In this document: piece after piece, positions 36,249 to 48,045 of the stretch
Layout of the letters: every line of letters starts with the position of its first letter
Position numbering within the stretch: the first letter of the stretch is position 1
Assembly: GCA_963575745.1 (NCBI GenBank)
Contig: CAUYUJ010012180.1
Location: 272,570 to 336,569, forward strand
Reading direction: 5' to 3'
From: Prorocentrum cordatum
Taxonomy: Eukaryota; Sar; Dinophyceae; Prorocentrales; Prorocentraceae
Length of the DNA stretch: 64,000 nt
Translations under genes and position numbers: made by a program
Notes under the pieces: generated by a model
Database searches by the model: none
Told to the model about the DNA's origin: nothing
Seen by the model: only the letters and a program-made list of their open reading frames with translations

Positions 36249-38540
36249 GTGAGGAGGCGCGAGAGCATCGGAGAGGATATTGAGTTTCAAATCTCCTCGC
36301 GGGCAAAACGCCGGGACATTTTGGGCAAGTTCACGATGCGCGTTTTTTTGCGTTCCTCTTGTTTGTCTTCTTTTTCTCGGGGGGCGGGGGGGGGCGGGGG
36401 CAGGCCCTGGGCCGAGGGGCTTGTCGTCATCGCGAAGTGGAAGAAGGAGAAGGGGGGGCTTGACCAGGAGAAGGCAATCTGCGCGCAGTTGAAGAACCGG
36501 GCTGAGGGCCCACAGCATCAGGAGGAGATCGCGAAGCCCCCTGAACCCGCTCTTCTTACCAATCGTGAATTGCCGACAGCGCCCGTCGACCTACAAGCAG
36601 AGCATGAGCACGAGATCTTGAACTGCTCAAAAGACATCTCGGCCAAATTAAGCATCGCCCAGCGCCGGGCCGGGGCCGACCCGGGCGAGCCGCTCGACCT
36701 CGCGAAGACGGAGGTCCACGAGGCAATCAGAGGGGCACCCGAAGGCGGGCGCGAGCGCGAGCAGCGGCGGGGCCCCACGCGACCCTTCGGGGCGGGCGCC
36801 CAGCCCGCCCGCCGGCGTGCCTTCCCCCCGCGGCGTGCCTCGACCATCCGACCAGGGGGCGGCCGAGCGCGGCGGCATGGGGGGCCGCGGCGACCGGCTA
36901 TGGGGGCGCCGCGCGGACGAGGCGACGTCGGACAGGATGGCCGAGAGGTGGAGCAGTCGCGCTGCCGTCTCTACGGGGCATGCCCCACGGCAGCGCTGGC
37001 AGCCCTGCGGGGCGCGGGCGGCGAGAGGCGATTCGCGCGCGCAGGCGCGAGCGAGGGCTCCGATGCAGGAACCGCCAGAGGACGCGGGGGCCAGCGGGGG
37101 GGAACCATACATCCCGGGCTACTGCAGGGGACGGCGCGAAGTCCTCCTCCCGCTCGCCACCGACGCCCCCGGGCGCGCGTCGGCCAGATTCCCGCGGGCG
37201 ACGGGGCGCGCTGGCCAGCGGGCTCGCGGGGGAGATCTTCGGCGACGCCGTCGGCGCCTTCGGCGCCTCCAGCGCCTCGCGCCTTGGGCCGTGCGGTTCG
37301 GCGCCGCGCTGCGAGCGATCTTCCGCTCGCGGCGCAGCGCCTGGCCCGTGGGGCACCTCGCCCGTTCCGGCAACCTAGAGGCGAGCGGCTCGAGCGACGC
37401 GGGGGGCGGGCTGCCCTCTCATCGAGGCCGCCCTCGCCGGCGGCCGCGGGTTGGCAGAGGGCCGGCGTGGACTGCGAGCGCGCCACCTGCGCCGCGTGCT
37501 TCTCGCTGGCGAGAGCGGCCTGGCTGGCCGACTGGCGTCTGGAGACGGTCGGACGCGGCGTCGACCGCGCGAGCGAGATGGCCGCTGACCGGGGGCGCCC
37601 GGGCGCCCCGCGACGGCCTCGTCGGGGACAGACGGGGTCTTCCGCTTGGACCTCCGGCGTCGACGGGCCCGGTGAAGGGGGCCTCCTGGCCGAAGGCGGC
37701 GAACGATTGGGCAGAGGGCGCAGGCTCGAGCAGTTTCGCTCGGGCGCGCCCGCGCGTTGGTGGGGGAGCACGCGGGCGGCGTGCTGGGGGCGCTGGCAGC
37801 GGCGGGGTTCCCAGCGCCCCTGGGCGGGGGGGACGCCTGCGCGGTGGCGGAGAATGGGGGGGCAGCCCGCCGAGGAGGGCGCCAGCAGCGGCGGGGCTTC
37901 GCGACCTTCCGGGGCGGGGGCCGCGCCCGCGCGCTGGCGGGGGCGCCGGGCGCTGGCCTCCGCGCGGCCCGACAAAAGAAAGCCCCTCCATCGGGCGCGA
38001 CTCTGGGGGCGGACGCCACCAGCAACGCGAAAGCGCCAGAGGCGATGCAGCCCTCGAGGTCAACGCGGCGCCCGAGGATCCGACGCGGCACGCGATGGGC
38101 GACGAAGGCTTCCCAGGAGCCCCATGGGGCCACCCGCGGAGACCGCCCCGCGAGGCGGCCCTGGAGGCCGCGCCCGCCACGGCGCCCCGACCCGCGGCAG
38201 CGGTTCCGCGACGCCCGCCCGGAACGCCCCCCCCTCGGAGGCCGTCGACCGCTCGCCTACGGCGCGTCCTGGGCGGGGCTCGGCGGCGGCCCTCCGAGCA
38301 GGGAGGGGCCCCGCTGTGGAGGGGCCGCCCCTTCGGCCCGCTCCTCTACGGCGGGGGCGCCCGCCCTGCCCTCGGGGCCCCCGCCCTTCCGTCGCGGGCG
38401 CGGGCGGGGGCGGGGGGGGCCTCAACCGCGGTGGGCCCGATGGGGGGTGGGCAGGGCTTCGAAACCCCGCCTCTTGGCCTCCGCGCATTCGCGAGTGGCG
38501 AGCAGCGGCGACGGTGCCGCGCAAGGGAAGTGTGAGAGAG
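36249..38540 (+). other. Extremely GC-rich block with very long open frames
   Basis: Several overlapping frames stay open on both strands (one + frame for 911 codons to 38984), as expected at such GC. Only 36432-36770 reads like real protein (QAEHEHEILNCSKDISAKLS, EPLDLAKTEVHEAIRG) and may be an exon. The remainder is Arg/Ala/Pro/Gly-rich on every frame and is not annotated as protein. Confidence 0.3.
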
Positions 38541-38687
38541 GTGAGAAGTTGGATGGGCCTCCGACCCTCGCAGCGTCCACGGGGGCGGGGGGGGCGGCGT
38601 CCTCCTCATCTTTGGGTCTCCTCTCCCCCCCCCCCTGTTTCCGGGTGTCTCACTCCATCGCGCGGGGGGGGGGGCGTCGAGTTCCTG

Positions 38688-38995
38688 GGGGCGGCAGGGG
38701 CCCTGAGCCAGGGCCCCTGGAACCGCCGCCCGAAAAAGGGACACCGCGGTCACCTCCACTCTTTTTTTTCTCCGCCATCGTACCGCTATGGGGGTCCATC
38801 GAGGATGCGCCTCCTCGTGCCCACGCGTAAGTGTCTTCTCCTCAACTTCCCGCCGCCCGATGCACCACTTTTGGGGCATCAAGTCCCGTGGCAGGGGCCC
38901 CGAGGCCAGGGCCCCTGGAACCGCCACCCGACATGGGGGTATCACCGTCATTTTCCTTTTTCTCCGCCATCGCACCGCGATTAGGGGCCATCGAC
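38688..38995 (+). repeat. Two-copy tandem repeat, about 197-bp period
   Basis: GGCAGGGGCCC(T/C)GAG.CCAGGGCCCCTGG, AACCGCC.CCCGA, and TTTTTCTCCGCCATCG.ACCGC occur in order at 38690-38800 and 38888-38985. Confidence 0.75.
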
Positions 38996-39004
38996 GATAT
39001 GATA

Positions 39005-39560
39005 ACGTGTATGCATGTGTATGTGTATGTGTATGCACGCATGCAAGAATGCATGTCTGTATGCCAATATGTGTGCTGTATGTATGTATGCAAGTATGTA
39101 TGTTTGCATGTCTGTATGGATGCGTGTGTGCTTGTACGCGCGGTGGCACGTCCATACGTCGTGCATCGCACCAGAAGAAAACAAGCAGGGTATGGCTTGA
39201 AAGCCAGCGATGTTAACTATATCGATGTTGAGATCAAGAGTGGGAACGATAGTGGGATCGAAAGCGAGGGCCATAGTAATATCGATCATGAGACCGGTAG
39301 CGAAGTCGATTCAGTGAGGTCGATAGTGAGATCGCTCGTGCGATCTATAGTGAGACCGATTGTGAGATCGATTGTGAGGATTGTAGAGAGAGGGGTTAAT
39401 CAGATGGATGGTGAGACCGATCGATAGGAGGTCGAAAACGAACCTGGGAACCCGGATACCCAGGAACCCCGCCGCCCACAGAAATCGCCCGGGGAACCCG
39501 GGAACCCGGAAACAGGATCGCGGGAACCCGGCCGCCCACCGAAATCGGCCGCCTATTTTC
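39005..39560 (+). repeat. Succession of three short-period repeats
   Basis: (TGTA/TGCA)n at 39005-39125; 12-bp GTGAGATCGAT(T/A) units at 39220-39428; and a two-copy GGAACCC.G....CCGCCCAC.GAAATCG block at 39445-39548. No gene. Confidence 0.75.
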
Positions 39561-39774
39561 GCCAAGTCTTTGAAGATCCGTTAAGATCCTTTCAGTGCAA
39601 GCACTGATTGGGGAATGATCTGTGTGTACATATGATGTATACACATAACAACATCAATACACACACACTAAAATCAAACCCACGAACATGCCAGTTCAAA
39701 AAACAAGCAAGCAGCCAAACAAACAAACGATACAAAACAGGCTCGAACGATCCCCACCGAAGCCTTCGGCGCCT

Positions 39775-40035
39775 GTCCTTCTCCTTTTCTTCCTCCTCCT
39801 CCTGCTCCTCCTCCTCCTCCTTCTCCTCCTCCTTCTCTCCCTACTCGTACTTCTACTCCATTTCATGTCTCCCTCCTCCAGTCTTCCTCCTCCGTCCATC
39901 TTCCTCCTCCGCTTCCTTCCTCCTCCTCATTTTCCTCCTCCTTCTCCTATTTCTACCCCTCTATCCTTCCTCCTTCTCCTCCTCCCTTCCCTGCCGCCGC
40001 CGACGACGACGACGACGACGACGACGCGGAGGCGG
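39775..40035 (+). repeat. (TCC)n then (GAC)n tract
   Basis: Pyrimidine-rich to 39995, then CGACGA repeats. The following 40220-40370 is a TGTTCTG-rich low-complexity stretch. Confidence 0.85.
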
Positions 40036-40370
40036 GAAGGCGCAGCGGGACGGGGTGACGACCGATACAGCGCCCGAAGCAACATCTCGCTGCGCGGTTG
40101 CCGCAGACCGCGCCCGCGCAGGCTTGCCCCCCTCAGCCAGCGCCCCCCCCCCCCCCCCCGCGGCTCGCGCCTGTCGTCCGTGCCAGCACCCGGTGCGAAC
40201 GACCCCAACATGTCGGGTGGGAAACATGTCTGATGTGTTTTGTCGTGTTCTGCTTTGTCATGTTCTGTGTTGTTGTGTCATGCTCTCTTATGTCATTTGC
40301 TTTTCCGTCATCTCCTGTTCTTTCATGGTATGTTCTGCTATGCTCTGTTCTGTTCAGTGCTGTCATGGTC

Positions 40371-41165
40371 GTCGGAGGTGCGGGTGGCGGGAAACTCGGG
40401 GGAGATTCGGTGGACCTGGAGATCTGGCCGCCGCGGTATGCGGGATGGGCTGGTCGGGAGGCCTGTTCGGAAAATTCATGGACCCCAACCTGTCGAACGT
40501 CGAAACAAATGAACCAAACAGTTCGTCCTCGAGCCTCGGCGCCCCCGGCCCCCCGCAGGTGCCCACGCGCGCCTGCCGGGTCCTGGAGCGCGTCCTCACA
40601 CTCCCGCGGGCGAGGCCTCGCTGGCTCGTCGTCGTCGTCGTCGTCCGCGGCGGCGGCGGCGGTGGCAAAGGAGGAGGAGAAGGAGGAGGAGGAGGAGGAG
40701 GAGGAGGAGGCACCTGTGCCCCTGGGCGCCTTTCCCAGGAAAACGGGCGAATTGCAGCCCGGTCGCCACCCCTGTTTGCCCGCAGGGGCCGGGGGGGAGA
40801 GCATTGCGCCTCGTTGCAACGCTTTCTCACCCCTTGCGGTGCCCCAGCACGTGCACCGAGTGCGCCTGGGCGGGTGGGGGGGTCCCTGCGGGGGGCCCAT
40901 GGTGGATCCACACCCATCTTTCCCACGGCCAGGGTCCCCCGCCCTGGCCTTCGTGCGGGTGTGCGGTCGCTCGATGGAGTGGCGCCCCTCGGGTGGCTGA
41001 TCGGGGTGGCACGATGTGTCGCAATCTTAGGGCAATTGCCCGCTGCCTCAAAGTTGTCAGAACGCGAGGTGCCCCAGGGTGCGTGCTGCCGATTTTTCAG
41101 GCGTTTGGGTGCGCTCCTTTTTCCCGCACCTTTTGTATTGGTATTGTGGAGTCACTGCCCTCTTC
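40371..41165. other. No supportable gene
   Basis: GC-rich sequence with a GTC run (40628-40652) and (GGA)n (40670-40710). + frames after CCCGCAG at 40793 are open but unrecognised. Confidence 0.35.
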
Positions 41166-41169
41166 CGCC

Positions 41170-41590
41170 CTGGGGGATACGAATGGAGGAAAAAGAGGAG
41201 GAACAGGAGGAGGAAGAGGAGGAGGAGGAGGAGGAGGAGAAAGAAAAAAAGGAGGAGGAGGAAGAGGAGGAGGAGGAAAGGAAAAGCAAGGAGGAAGGAG
41301 GAGGGAGGAAGGAGGAAGGAGGCAGGAGAAAGGAGAAAGGAGGAAGGACGGAGGAGGACAGCAGAAGGAGGCAGGAGGAACAATGAAGGAGGAAGGAGGA
41401 AGGTGGGAGGAGGAGGAGGAGGAGGAGGAGGAGGAGGAGGAGGAGGAGGAGGAGGAGGGGGACGAGGAGGAGGAGGAGGAGGAAGGAATGACAAGGAGGA
41501 CAAGGAGGAAAAGGAGGAGGAGGAGGAGGAGGAGGAGGAGGACGACGACGAGGAGGAGGAGGAGGAGGCCTCGTGGTCGTCGGCTTCTGC
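41170..41590 (+). repeat. (GGA)n tract, 420 bp
   Basis: Longest polypurine tract in the window, purest at 41405-41460. Confidence 0.95.
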
Positions 41591-42070
41591 GTCCTCGTGA
41601 GAGTTCGGGCCCAGCAGAACGGAAGGTTTTCACTGGTTGGGACGGGCTGTGTGTGTGCCTTGTTTCTCCTCTCTCTTCTCCTCTTTCCCTCTTCCCCAGT
41701 CCGCCGCCCATCTGGGCTCAAGTGTCTCGGTGGGTCTTAGAGGCCCCGGGCGCCCGGCGGTCCCACGGGGGCGGCTCGCAAACGCAGCGCGGCGCCGCGA
41801 TTCGCTCGGAGTCGTGGATCCGCGGCCGGGCAAGGCGGCGGACCCAGAGGCGGAGCCAGACACCCAAATACCCGGGTCCGCCCCAGGGGCGCACTAATAG
41901 GCGCCAGCGCCTAGCGGCGGGGCAGCCGCGTGCTGTGTCAGCGCTGCGCGGGGCCGGGCTAGAGAGAGGGCCGCGGCACGACGGTGCCCTTGGTTCGCGG
42001 AGCCTTGGCCGCCGCAGGGATTGGGCGGTAGCTCTCAAGGACTGAGGCCGCCACGCCCGCTGCCCCGCAG

Positions 42071-42216
42071 GCTTTGGGCGAGGGTGGAACCTTCAGCTTG
42101 TGCGAGGTGGCGCGCGGCTTGGCGGGGTGCGCCGAAGAGGATGGGAGTGCCGTGGAGCTGTTGGCCCTTGCCCGGAGAGAGGGCGGAGGGGCGGCGGCCG
42201 CGGAGAACCAAAAGGA
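42071..42216 (+). CDS. Candidate exon, unknown gene
   Basis: Follows CCCCGCAG. Reads ALGEGGTFSLCEVARGLAGC, AEEDGSAVELLALARREGG, AAAAENQKD. Protein-like helical sequence, but no family recognised and the 3' boundary is arbitrary. No clear partner exon upstream. Confidence 0.35.
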
Positions 42217-42312
42217 CCTGCCCCCCGCCCCTGGATTGTCTGCAGCAGGGAGTGGCGGGACGCCGCCCCAGCCACCGCTCGAGAAGCCGATGGGGGGGAG
42301 AAGGGCAGGGCG

Positions 42313-42400
42313 ACTCCTCCTCCTCCTCCTCCTCCTCCTCCTCCTCCTCCTGCTCCTCCTCCTTCTCCTCGTCCTCCTCCTCCTCGTCTTCGTCCTCCTC
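42313..42400 (+). repeat. (TCC)n tract
   Basis: Polypyrimidine repeat; pyrimidine-rich sequence continues to about 42480. Confidence 0.9.
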
Positions 42401-42654
42401 CTCCCATTATTCCCTCGTCCCCTTCCTCCCTCTGATTCCTGTCCTCCCCCTCCTCCCCTCTCCTTCCCTCATCCTTCGTTTTGAGTCCACCTCCGCCACC
42501 GCGTGAGGACGAGGCGAAAGGGTGGCGGTATAGAGCGAGCGCCGCACGGTGAGGAGACAGCAGGCAGCGTCGGAGAGTGGTGCACGCGGCGGCGCGAGGG
42601 GCCCCGACCCCCGCGGGCCTTTGCTCGCCGACCCCGCCGCCCCATGAAGGCCTG

Positions 42655-42830
42655 AAGAGGAAGAGGAGGAGGAGGAGGAGGAGGAGGAGGAGGAGGAGGA
42701 GGAGGAGGAGGAGGCGCCAGGAGGAGGAGGAGGAGGAGGAGGAGGAGGTGAGGAGGAGGAGGAGGAGGAGGAGGAGGAGAAAGTGGATGGAGGAGGAGGG
42801 AGGAGGAGGAGGAGGAGGAGGAGGAGGCTG
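42655..42830 (+). repeat. (GGA)n tract
   Basis: Runs directly into the membrane-segment ORF. Confidence 0.95.
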
Positions 42831-43163
42831 AAGAGCTGGTGGGGATTCCAGGACGCGCGCTCCACGGTCGTTGGCAGCTGGTTCGGGGGCTACCTCGGCG
42901 GGTGGGATCCAGACGGGTGGCGACAGCTGTGGGCAGGAGGAGGAGGGTTGCTCGGAGGGGCGTTCGCCAGCGTCGGGAGCATGGCATTCGGAGAGTACTG
43001 GCCCTGCGTGTCGTGGGGTGGGCTTCTCGTGCTCGTGGCGGGCATGGCCGTCGGCGTGGGCTACGGGCTGCGTTCGATGATCGCCGCGTTGGGCAACCTG
43101 GTCGTGAAGCCTCTCAGGACGCTCCTGTCCCCTGTGCTGTGGGTGCTCGTTTTTTGCTCTTGA
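42831..43163 (+). CDS. Membrane-segment ORF fragment
   Basis: Reads LKSWWGFQDARSTVVGSWFG, GYLGGWDPDGWRQLWAGG, then a strong hydrophobic segment WGGLLVLVAGMAVGVGYGL followed by RSMIAALGNLVVKPLRTL and LSPVLWVLVF, stop TGA 43161-43163. One or two membrane helices and many Trp/Gly. The 5' end is lost in (GGA)n, so this is a partial or interrupted gene. I do not recognise it; it could be part of a dinoflagellate-specific or retroelement-derived family. Confidence 0.45.
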   Translation, partial: KSWWGFQDARSTVVGSWFGGYLGGWDPDGWRQLWAGGGGLLGGAFASVGSMAFGEYWPCVSWGGLLVLVAGMAVGVGYGLRSMIAALGNLVVKPLRTLLSPVLWVLVFCS

Positions 43164-44490
43164 CCTGTGGTGGCGCGACCCGCGGGCGAAGGGGGAGGAG
43201 AAGATGCCGTGCCGGTGTTGAGGGGGCCAGGCGCTTCGATTCAGGTCGACAGCGCCTTCTACGCCCAGTTGCGCGAGCGAGACGCGTGCGGGAAGGCGCG
43301 CCACCTGATTTCATCTCAAGGTTGACGACGCCGCAACCCGTTTGGCACGCCCGTCCCTGAGCACGGGGATGAAGCCCAAGACGTCGGGTTGCATTTGGCA
43401 GTATATAGTGCGGTCCTTGGTTCAACGTCGAGGAGGCCGAGGACGCAGTCGGAGGAATCACAGGATAAGACGTCCCACCTGCGCCGCGAGGCTCCAATGC
43501 ACCGATGGAGGGCACTACGCGGTGCACGCGCCTGCCTACGGGCACGTAGCCGAGGAGACGGGCGCCAACCCGGAGGCCCTGGGTTGCGGCCCCGGCTTCC
43601 CCCGCGCTGGGCGGCTCGAGCGGTGGGGGCCGGCGCTTGGGCCTGCAGCAAAGGGTTCGGAGCGTTGGGGCTGCGGGGACGCGCCCCGCTGCGTGGGGCC
43701 TTTCGACGTCGCGGGAGGGCGGGGCGCCGCTCGCTCGCGGAGATCGGCCTCAGACCCGCAAGCAGAGCTGCTCCGGGGCCCCAACTCCAAGCCCGAGACC
43801 GAAACCGTGGGGGCCAAGTGCGTGGCCCACGAGGTGCTCTACCAGGAGGGAGACAAGATCGATCAGCCGAGCAAACAGAAGTAAGTGTAGGGGGACAGGA
43901 CACGAGGAGATGCAGTCCATCTCTTCCGGGAGGACAAGGACAAGTCGAAATTCAAGGCTGGAGTCGGGGCGGCAAACCTCCGTTGGCAGCACAGCAGCAT
44001 GTACCGGGCCAGGCGCGCGGTCAAGAGGTGTGCCCGTATCGGGCGCGCGTACTTGGGCCGAGTCATGCGGGGCAGGGTGCTGCTCTGCCTGTGTCGCGAC
44101 AGCGCAGGCGCATCCGAGCCGGGCGACCTCCCCCGCGCGGTGGCCCGCGCAGCGGTGGAGGAGCAGCGCGGAGGCGCGAGGAGGAGCGAGGAGGAGAAGA
44201 GACTGGCGCCCCCCAGCCCGAGCACGCTCAGGCCGCAGGCACCAGAGGTGGCTTGGAAGAGCCCACGGGGAAGGTCGAGGGCGCCCCCGGGGCCTCCGCA
44301 GGAGGCGAGGTTCCAGATGGAGGAGCAGGCGACGTATCCCCCGGCGCGTCTCGGGCGCCGCAGGCTGACCATTTGCGGGCGGAGCTCGAGTGACTGGCCA
44401 GCCGGGCGGCCGCGGGGCCGCGGAGGCAGAAGGGGCCCACGGCGCTCGGCATCGAACACCTGAAGAGGTGTTCGTAAGGAGGCCATACCT
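43164..44490 (+). pseudogene. Probable decayed continuation of the membrane ORF region
   Basis: Protein-like reading continues in shifting frames: VVARPAGEGGGEDAVPVL and IQVDSAFYAQLRERDACGKA to a stop at 43324, then another frame (EAQDVGLHLAVYSAVLGS), then 43999-44463 (MYRARRAVKRCARIGRAYLG). At least two frame changes in 1.3 kb. Consistent with a degenerate element or pseudogene; no enzymatic motif seen. Confidence 0.3.
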
Positions 44491-44839
44491 CATCGCACCC
44501 CGTCGACGTTGCCGAGAGATTTCACTTGTCGGAAGGCTTCGCCTAAACCTGAGTGAGGCGCGCAATGCCATTGGGCAGTCGCCGGCGGCCCTTTCGCCTC
44601 GAGGAACCTAAGGAGCTTGGAGGAGGTCGTCAACGAGCGCCGAGGGGTGAGCCAGGCGGCGGTTCGCGAGGAGAGAGCCGATGGCCGCTCTGAGGACGCC
44701 CGTGGCGGAGCCGCCCGAGCCGCTGCCGCCTCCGGCTGACCCTCTCCCCCTGTCCGCCGCCCATCTGGGCGTAAGTTTTTCTGCGGGCCTTGCCCTCCCG
44801 CGACCTCCCAGGCCACAGTATCCTACGCCGTGGCGACTT

Positions 44840-44922
44840 GAGGGCCCGCCCTGTTAGCGGGCGGGGCTGAGAACCGCCGTAGCGGCACAGGGGACTGCCC
44901 GGTTAGCGGGCAGGCTCTTTGA
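44840..44922. repeat. Two adjacent GC hairpins
   Basis: GCCCGCCCTGTTAGCGGGCG and CTGCCCGGTTAGCGGGCAG, each a stem with a GTTAGC-containing loop side, separated by a small palindrome-like AACCGCCGTAGCGGCAC. Confidence 0.7.
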
Positions 44923-44989
44923 CGTTCTGCGCGGCATCTGCCACGAAGGATGCCGCTATCGTCGCTGTTTCGCTTTGCGGTTGTTTCCG

Positions 44990-45490
44990 CGCACCCCCAG
45001 CTCACTTCGAGCGCCTTCCTTCGGGCGCCCTCCTCCTCGACCTCCCCCCCCGTCCCCCTCTCCCCCTCATCTTCCCCCCCCCTCTTTTCCTACTATTCCC
45101 TTACCCCTTTCCCAATCGTTTCTCTCTTCCTCCTCGCCCTCCCCTCCTCCTGCTGCTCCTCCCCCTCATCCTTCTTCTTCTCCTTCTGCTCCTGCTACTT
45201 CTCCTCCCCTTCCCCCCCATCCTCCCCCTCCTCCCCCTCCCCTCCCTATTTCCCCCCTTCTCCGCCCCCTTCCCTTCCTTCCTCCCCACCTGTTCCTATT
45301 CTTGTCGCTGTTGCTGTCGAGTCGAGAACGGCCATCCATCCTGCTCCTCCTTTTCCTCCTCTTCCTCCTCCTCCTCCTCCTCCTCCTCCTCCTCCTCCTC
45401 TTCCTCTTCCTCTTTCTCCTCCTCCTTTTCATCCTCCTCCTCCTCGTCCTCGTCCTCGTCCTCCTCGTGTTCCTTTTCCTATTCCTGCTC
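44990..45490 (+). repeat. (TCC)n-rich tract
   Basis: Pyrimidine-rich throughout, purest at 45350-45400. No gene. Confidence 0.9.
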
Positions 45491-45629
45491 CTCTCCGTCC
45501 CCCCCCCTCTCCTCAAGAACCGGCCCTGTGGGAATTCCCAGGGTGCGTTGCGGGCACAACTTCGAGGGGGACCCCCCCAGACGGCCGCAACTTGGCACCC
45601 CCCAGTTTGGGGCGAAGAAGGACAAGTCA

Positions 45630-45870
45630 AGTCGATCGAGATCCTCGAAGTCCGACCCTCGAACCTCGAACTTCCCCCATCCATATCTCGAGGTATCTCG
45701 AAGTTCGATCTTCGAACGATTCTCGGCCCTCGAGGTTCGAGATTGAAACCAGTCGATCCTCGAAGTTCGAGCTTCAAACCTCGCCCCTCTTCCCCCTTCT
45801 CGAAGCTTGATCCTCGATCGATCCTCGGTCCTCGAAGTTTGATCCTCGAAAAGAAATTCCGACATTGGAA
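45630..45870. repeat. Cluster of TTCGA/TCGAA palindromic repeats
   Basis: Many units of (GATC)CTCGAAGTTCGA(GC/TC). Smaller clusters occur near 59680, 60195, 60285, 62580 and 63305. Because TCGA is self-complementary the region is dense in small hairpins. Confidence 0.7.
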
Positions 45871-46099
45871 ATTCGAGCCTTCGAACATCCTCCCCCTCTT
45901 GGATGCGCCCACAATGAGCTGACGTGATGGGGGGAGGGGCGACAAAGAAGGTGGCGAGGCATCCAAGGATGCAGGGGGGGTTCTCAGAGGCCCGCCCGGC
46001 GTTTAAGAATGTTTCCTCTCAGAAGGCCCCCCCCCCCCTCGCTCCACCCCGTTGTTGGCGCCGCCTACCCCTCGTCGTCTGGCCGCCGCCATCGGCTCG

Positions 46100-46350
46100 A
46101 CCGCGCATTGACGGCGCCGTCTTCGCCGTCGCCGTCGGCGTACTCGTAGCCGTCGTCGGTGCTGTTGCGTCGTCGGCGTCGGCGTCGTCCTCGTCGTCGT
46201 CGCCGTCCTCGCCCTCAGCGTCGTGGCCGTCCTCGCCGCCGTCCTCGTCGTCGGCGACGTCGCCGTCGGCGCTGCCGTCGTCGGCGTCGCCGTCGTCCTC
46301 GCCGCCAGCGGTGGCGTCCTCGTCGGCGTCCCCGGGGCGGCGAGGTTGCT
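46100..46350 (+). repeat. (GTC)n-type repeat
   Basis: GTCGTCGGCGTC-like degenerate trinucleotide repeat; long frames are artefacts. Confidence 0.85.
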
Positions 46351-46499
46351 GTTCCTGCCGCGGAGGGCGGGCGGCGTGGCCGCGCTGCTGGCCGTGCACG
46401 GGCGCGGCGGCGCAGCCGCGGAGGCGGCGCGCGCGGTCTTCGAGGCCGCCGTCCGTCGCCGTTGTCGTCCTCCTCCTGCTCTTCTTTTCCGGCGGTTCG

Positions 46500-46770
46500 T
46501 CCTCCTGAGGAAGAAGAGGGGAAGGCGGAAGAGGAGGAGGAGGAGGAGGAGGAGGAGGAGGAGGAGGAGGGATGAATGACGGAGGTGGACGAGCATGAGG
46601 AATAGGAGAAGGAGGGTGGGGACGGGGAGGAGGAGGAGGAGGATGAGGAGGAGGAGGAGGAGGAGGAACAGTAGGATGCGGAGGAGGAGGAGGAGGAGGA
46701 GGACGATGAGGAGGAGGAGGAGGAAGAGGAGGAGGAGGAGGAGGAGGAGGAGGAGGAGACGCCTGGCGAG
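46500..46770 (+). repeat. (GGA)n tract
   Basis: Polypurine repeat on the + strand. Confidence 0.93.
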
Positions 46771-46884
46771 ATCCGTCGTCGTCGTGCGGTGCCGATCGAG
46801 GGCCAGGGCCCGAGCGAGGGTCGAGGTTTGCTGACGTCGTTGGCCCTCTTCTGGGCCTGTGGGGACCTCTGGAGGCCCCCAGGG

Positions 46885-47041
46885 GCCTCTGGACGACGTC
46901 GGCGTCGCCGTCGTCAACGCCGTCGGCGTCGGCGCTGTCGGCGCCGTCCGCGCCGTCATCGGCGTCGTTGGCGTCGGCGATCTCGTCGTCGTCGTCGTTG
47001 TCGTCGTCGTCGTCGTCGTTGTCGCCGTCGCCGTCGCCGTT

Positions 47042-47114
<73 letters not shown>

Positions 47115-47129
47115 CCGTCGCCGCCGTCG

Positions 47130-47166
<37 letters not shown>

Positions 47167-47190
47167 TGTCGCTGTCGCATGTCGCCGTAG
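46885..47190 (+). repeat. (GTCGCC)n / (GTC)n microsatellite
   Basis: Very regular GTCGTC and GCCGTC runs. Confidence 0.93.
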
Positions 47191-47374
47191 CAGTCGCCGT
47201 CCGCATCGTCGCCTCGCCGTCGCCGTCGCCTTCGAGGCACTCTGTGACGCGGACACGGGCCCGGACGCGAGCGCTGCAGAGGGCGCCGGGCCAGCTGGTC
47301 AGAGGCCGTCGAGGATCGAAGAGGTCGCCATTTTCGAGGATTGAGGATCGAGGTCGCCATTTTCGGCCTCTCGG

Positions 47375-48045
47375 GTAGGAGGAGGAGGGGGAGGAGGAGG
47401 AGGAGGAACATGGGGAGGAGGAGGAGGAGGAGGAGGAGGAGGAGGAGGAGGAGGAGGAGAGGGAGGAGGAGGAGGAAGAGGAGGAGGAGGAGGCGGAGAG
47501 AATAGTGCGAGATAGAGAATAGTGCGAGCTGCAGTGCCTCAAGTGCGTGCAGCGCTTCATCGATTAGAGGCTGAGACCGTCATCGGCCTGACCGCCCCCC
47601 CCCGTGTCAGGAGGAGGCGGAGGCGGAAGCGGAGGAGGAGGAGGAGGAGGAGGATGAGGAGGAGGAAGAGCAGGAGGAGGAGGAGGGCTGGGACCAGGTG
47701 AAAAACTGGTCAGGGTGGATTCCGAAAGGAGTCCAGGGAGGGAGTTTGAGCGGATTCGGGGCCGAGGGGGGAGGGGGAGGTTCCAGGCACGAGGCTTTTG
47801 CACGGTTTGGGCGTCTCTTGAGCGTCGCTTGTGCCTCTCAGGAGCCTATCGTCGCCACATTTGGATCGGCCTCGAAACCGTGGTGAAGCGCACCCGGGAG
47901 CGGTGTCCAGTTACCGACTTACATTGAGGAGGAGGAGGAGGAGGAGGAGGAGGAGGAGGAGGAGGAGGAGGAGGAGGAGGAGGGGGAGGAGGGGAAGGGG
48001 GAGGAGGAGGAGGAGGAGGAGGAGGAGGAGGTGGAGGAGGAGGAG
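47375..48045 (+). repeat. Three (GGA)n tracts with unassigned sequence between
   Basis: Tracts at about 47375-47500, 47610-47690 and 47930-48045. Intervening sequence 47700-47925 has no recognised feature. Confidence 0.85.

Noticed and set aside
36249-38984. 911-residue + strand protein
   Set aside because: Overlapping frames on both strands are equally open; only a short N-terminal part looks protein-like.
40560-40625. Additional family C copy
   Set aside because: Only a loose match (GTCCTGGAGCGCGTCC...GCGAGGCC); could be chance in GC-rich sequence.
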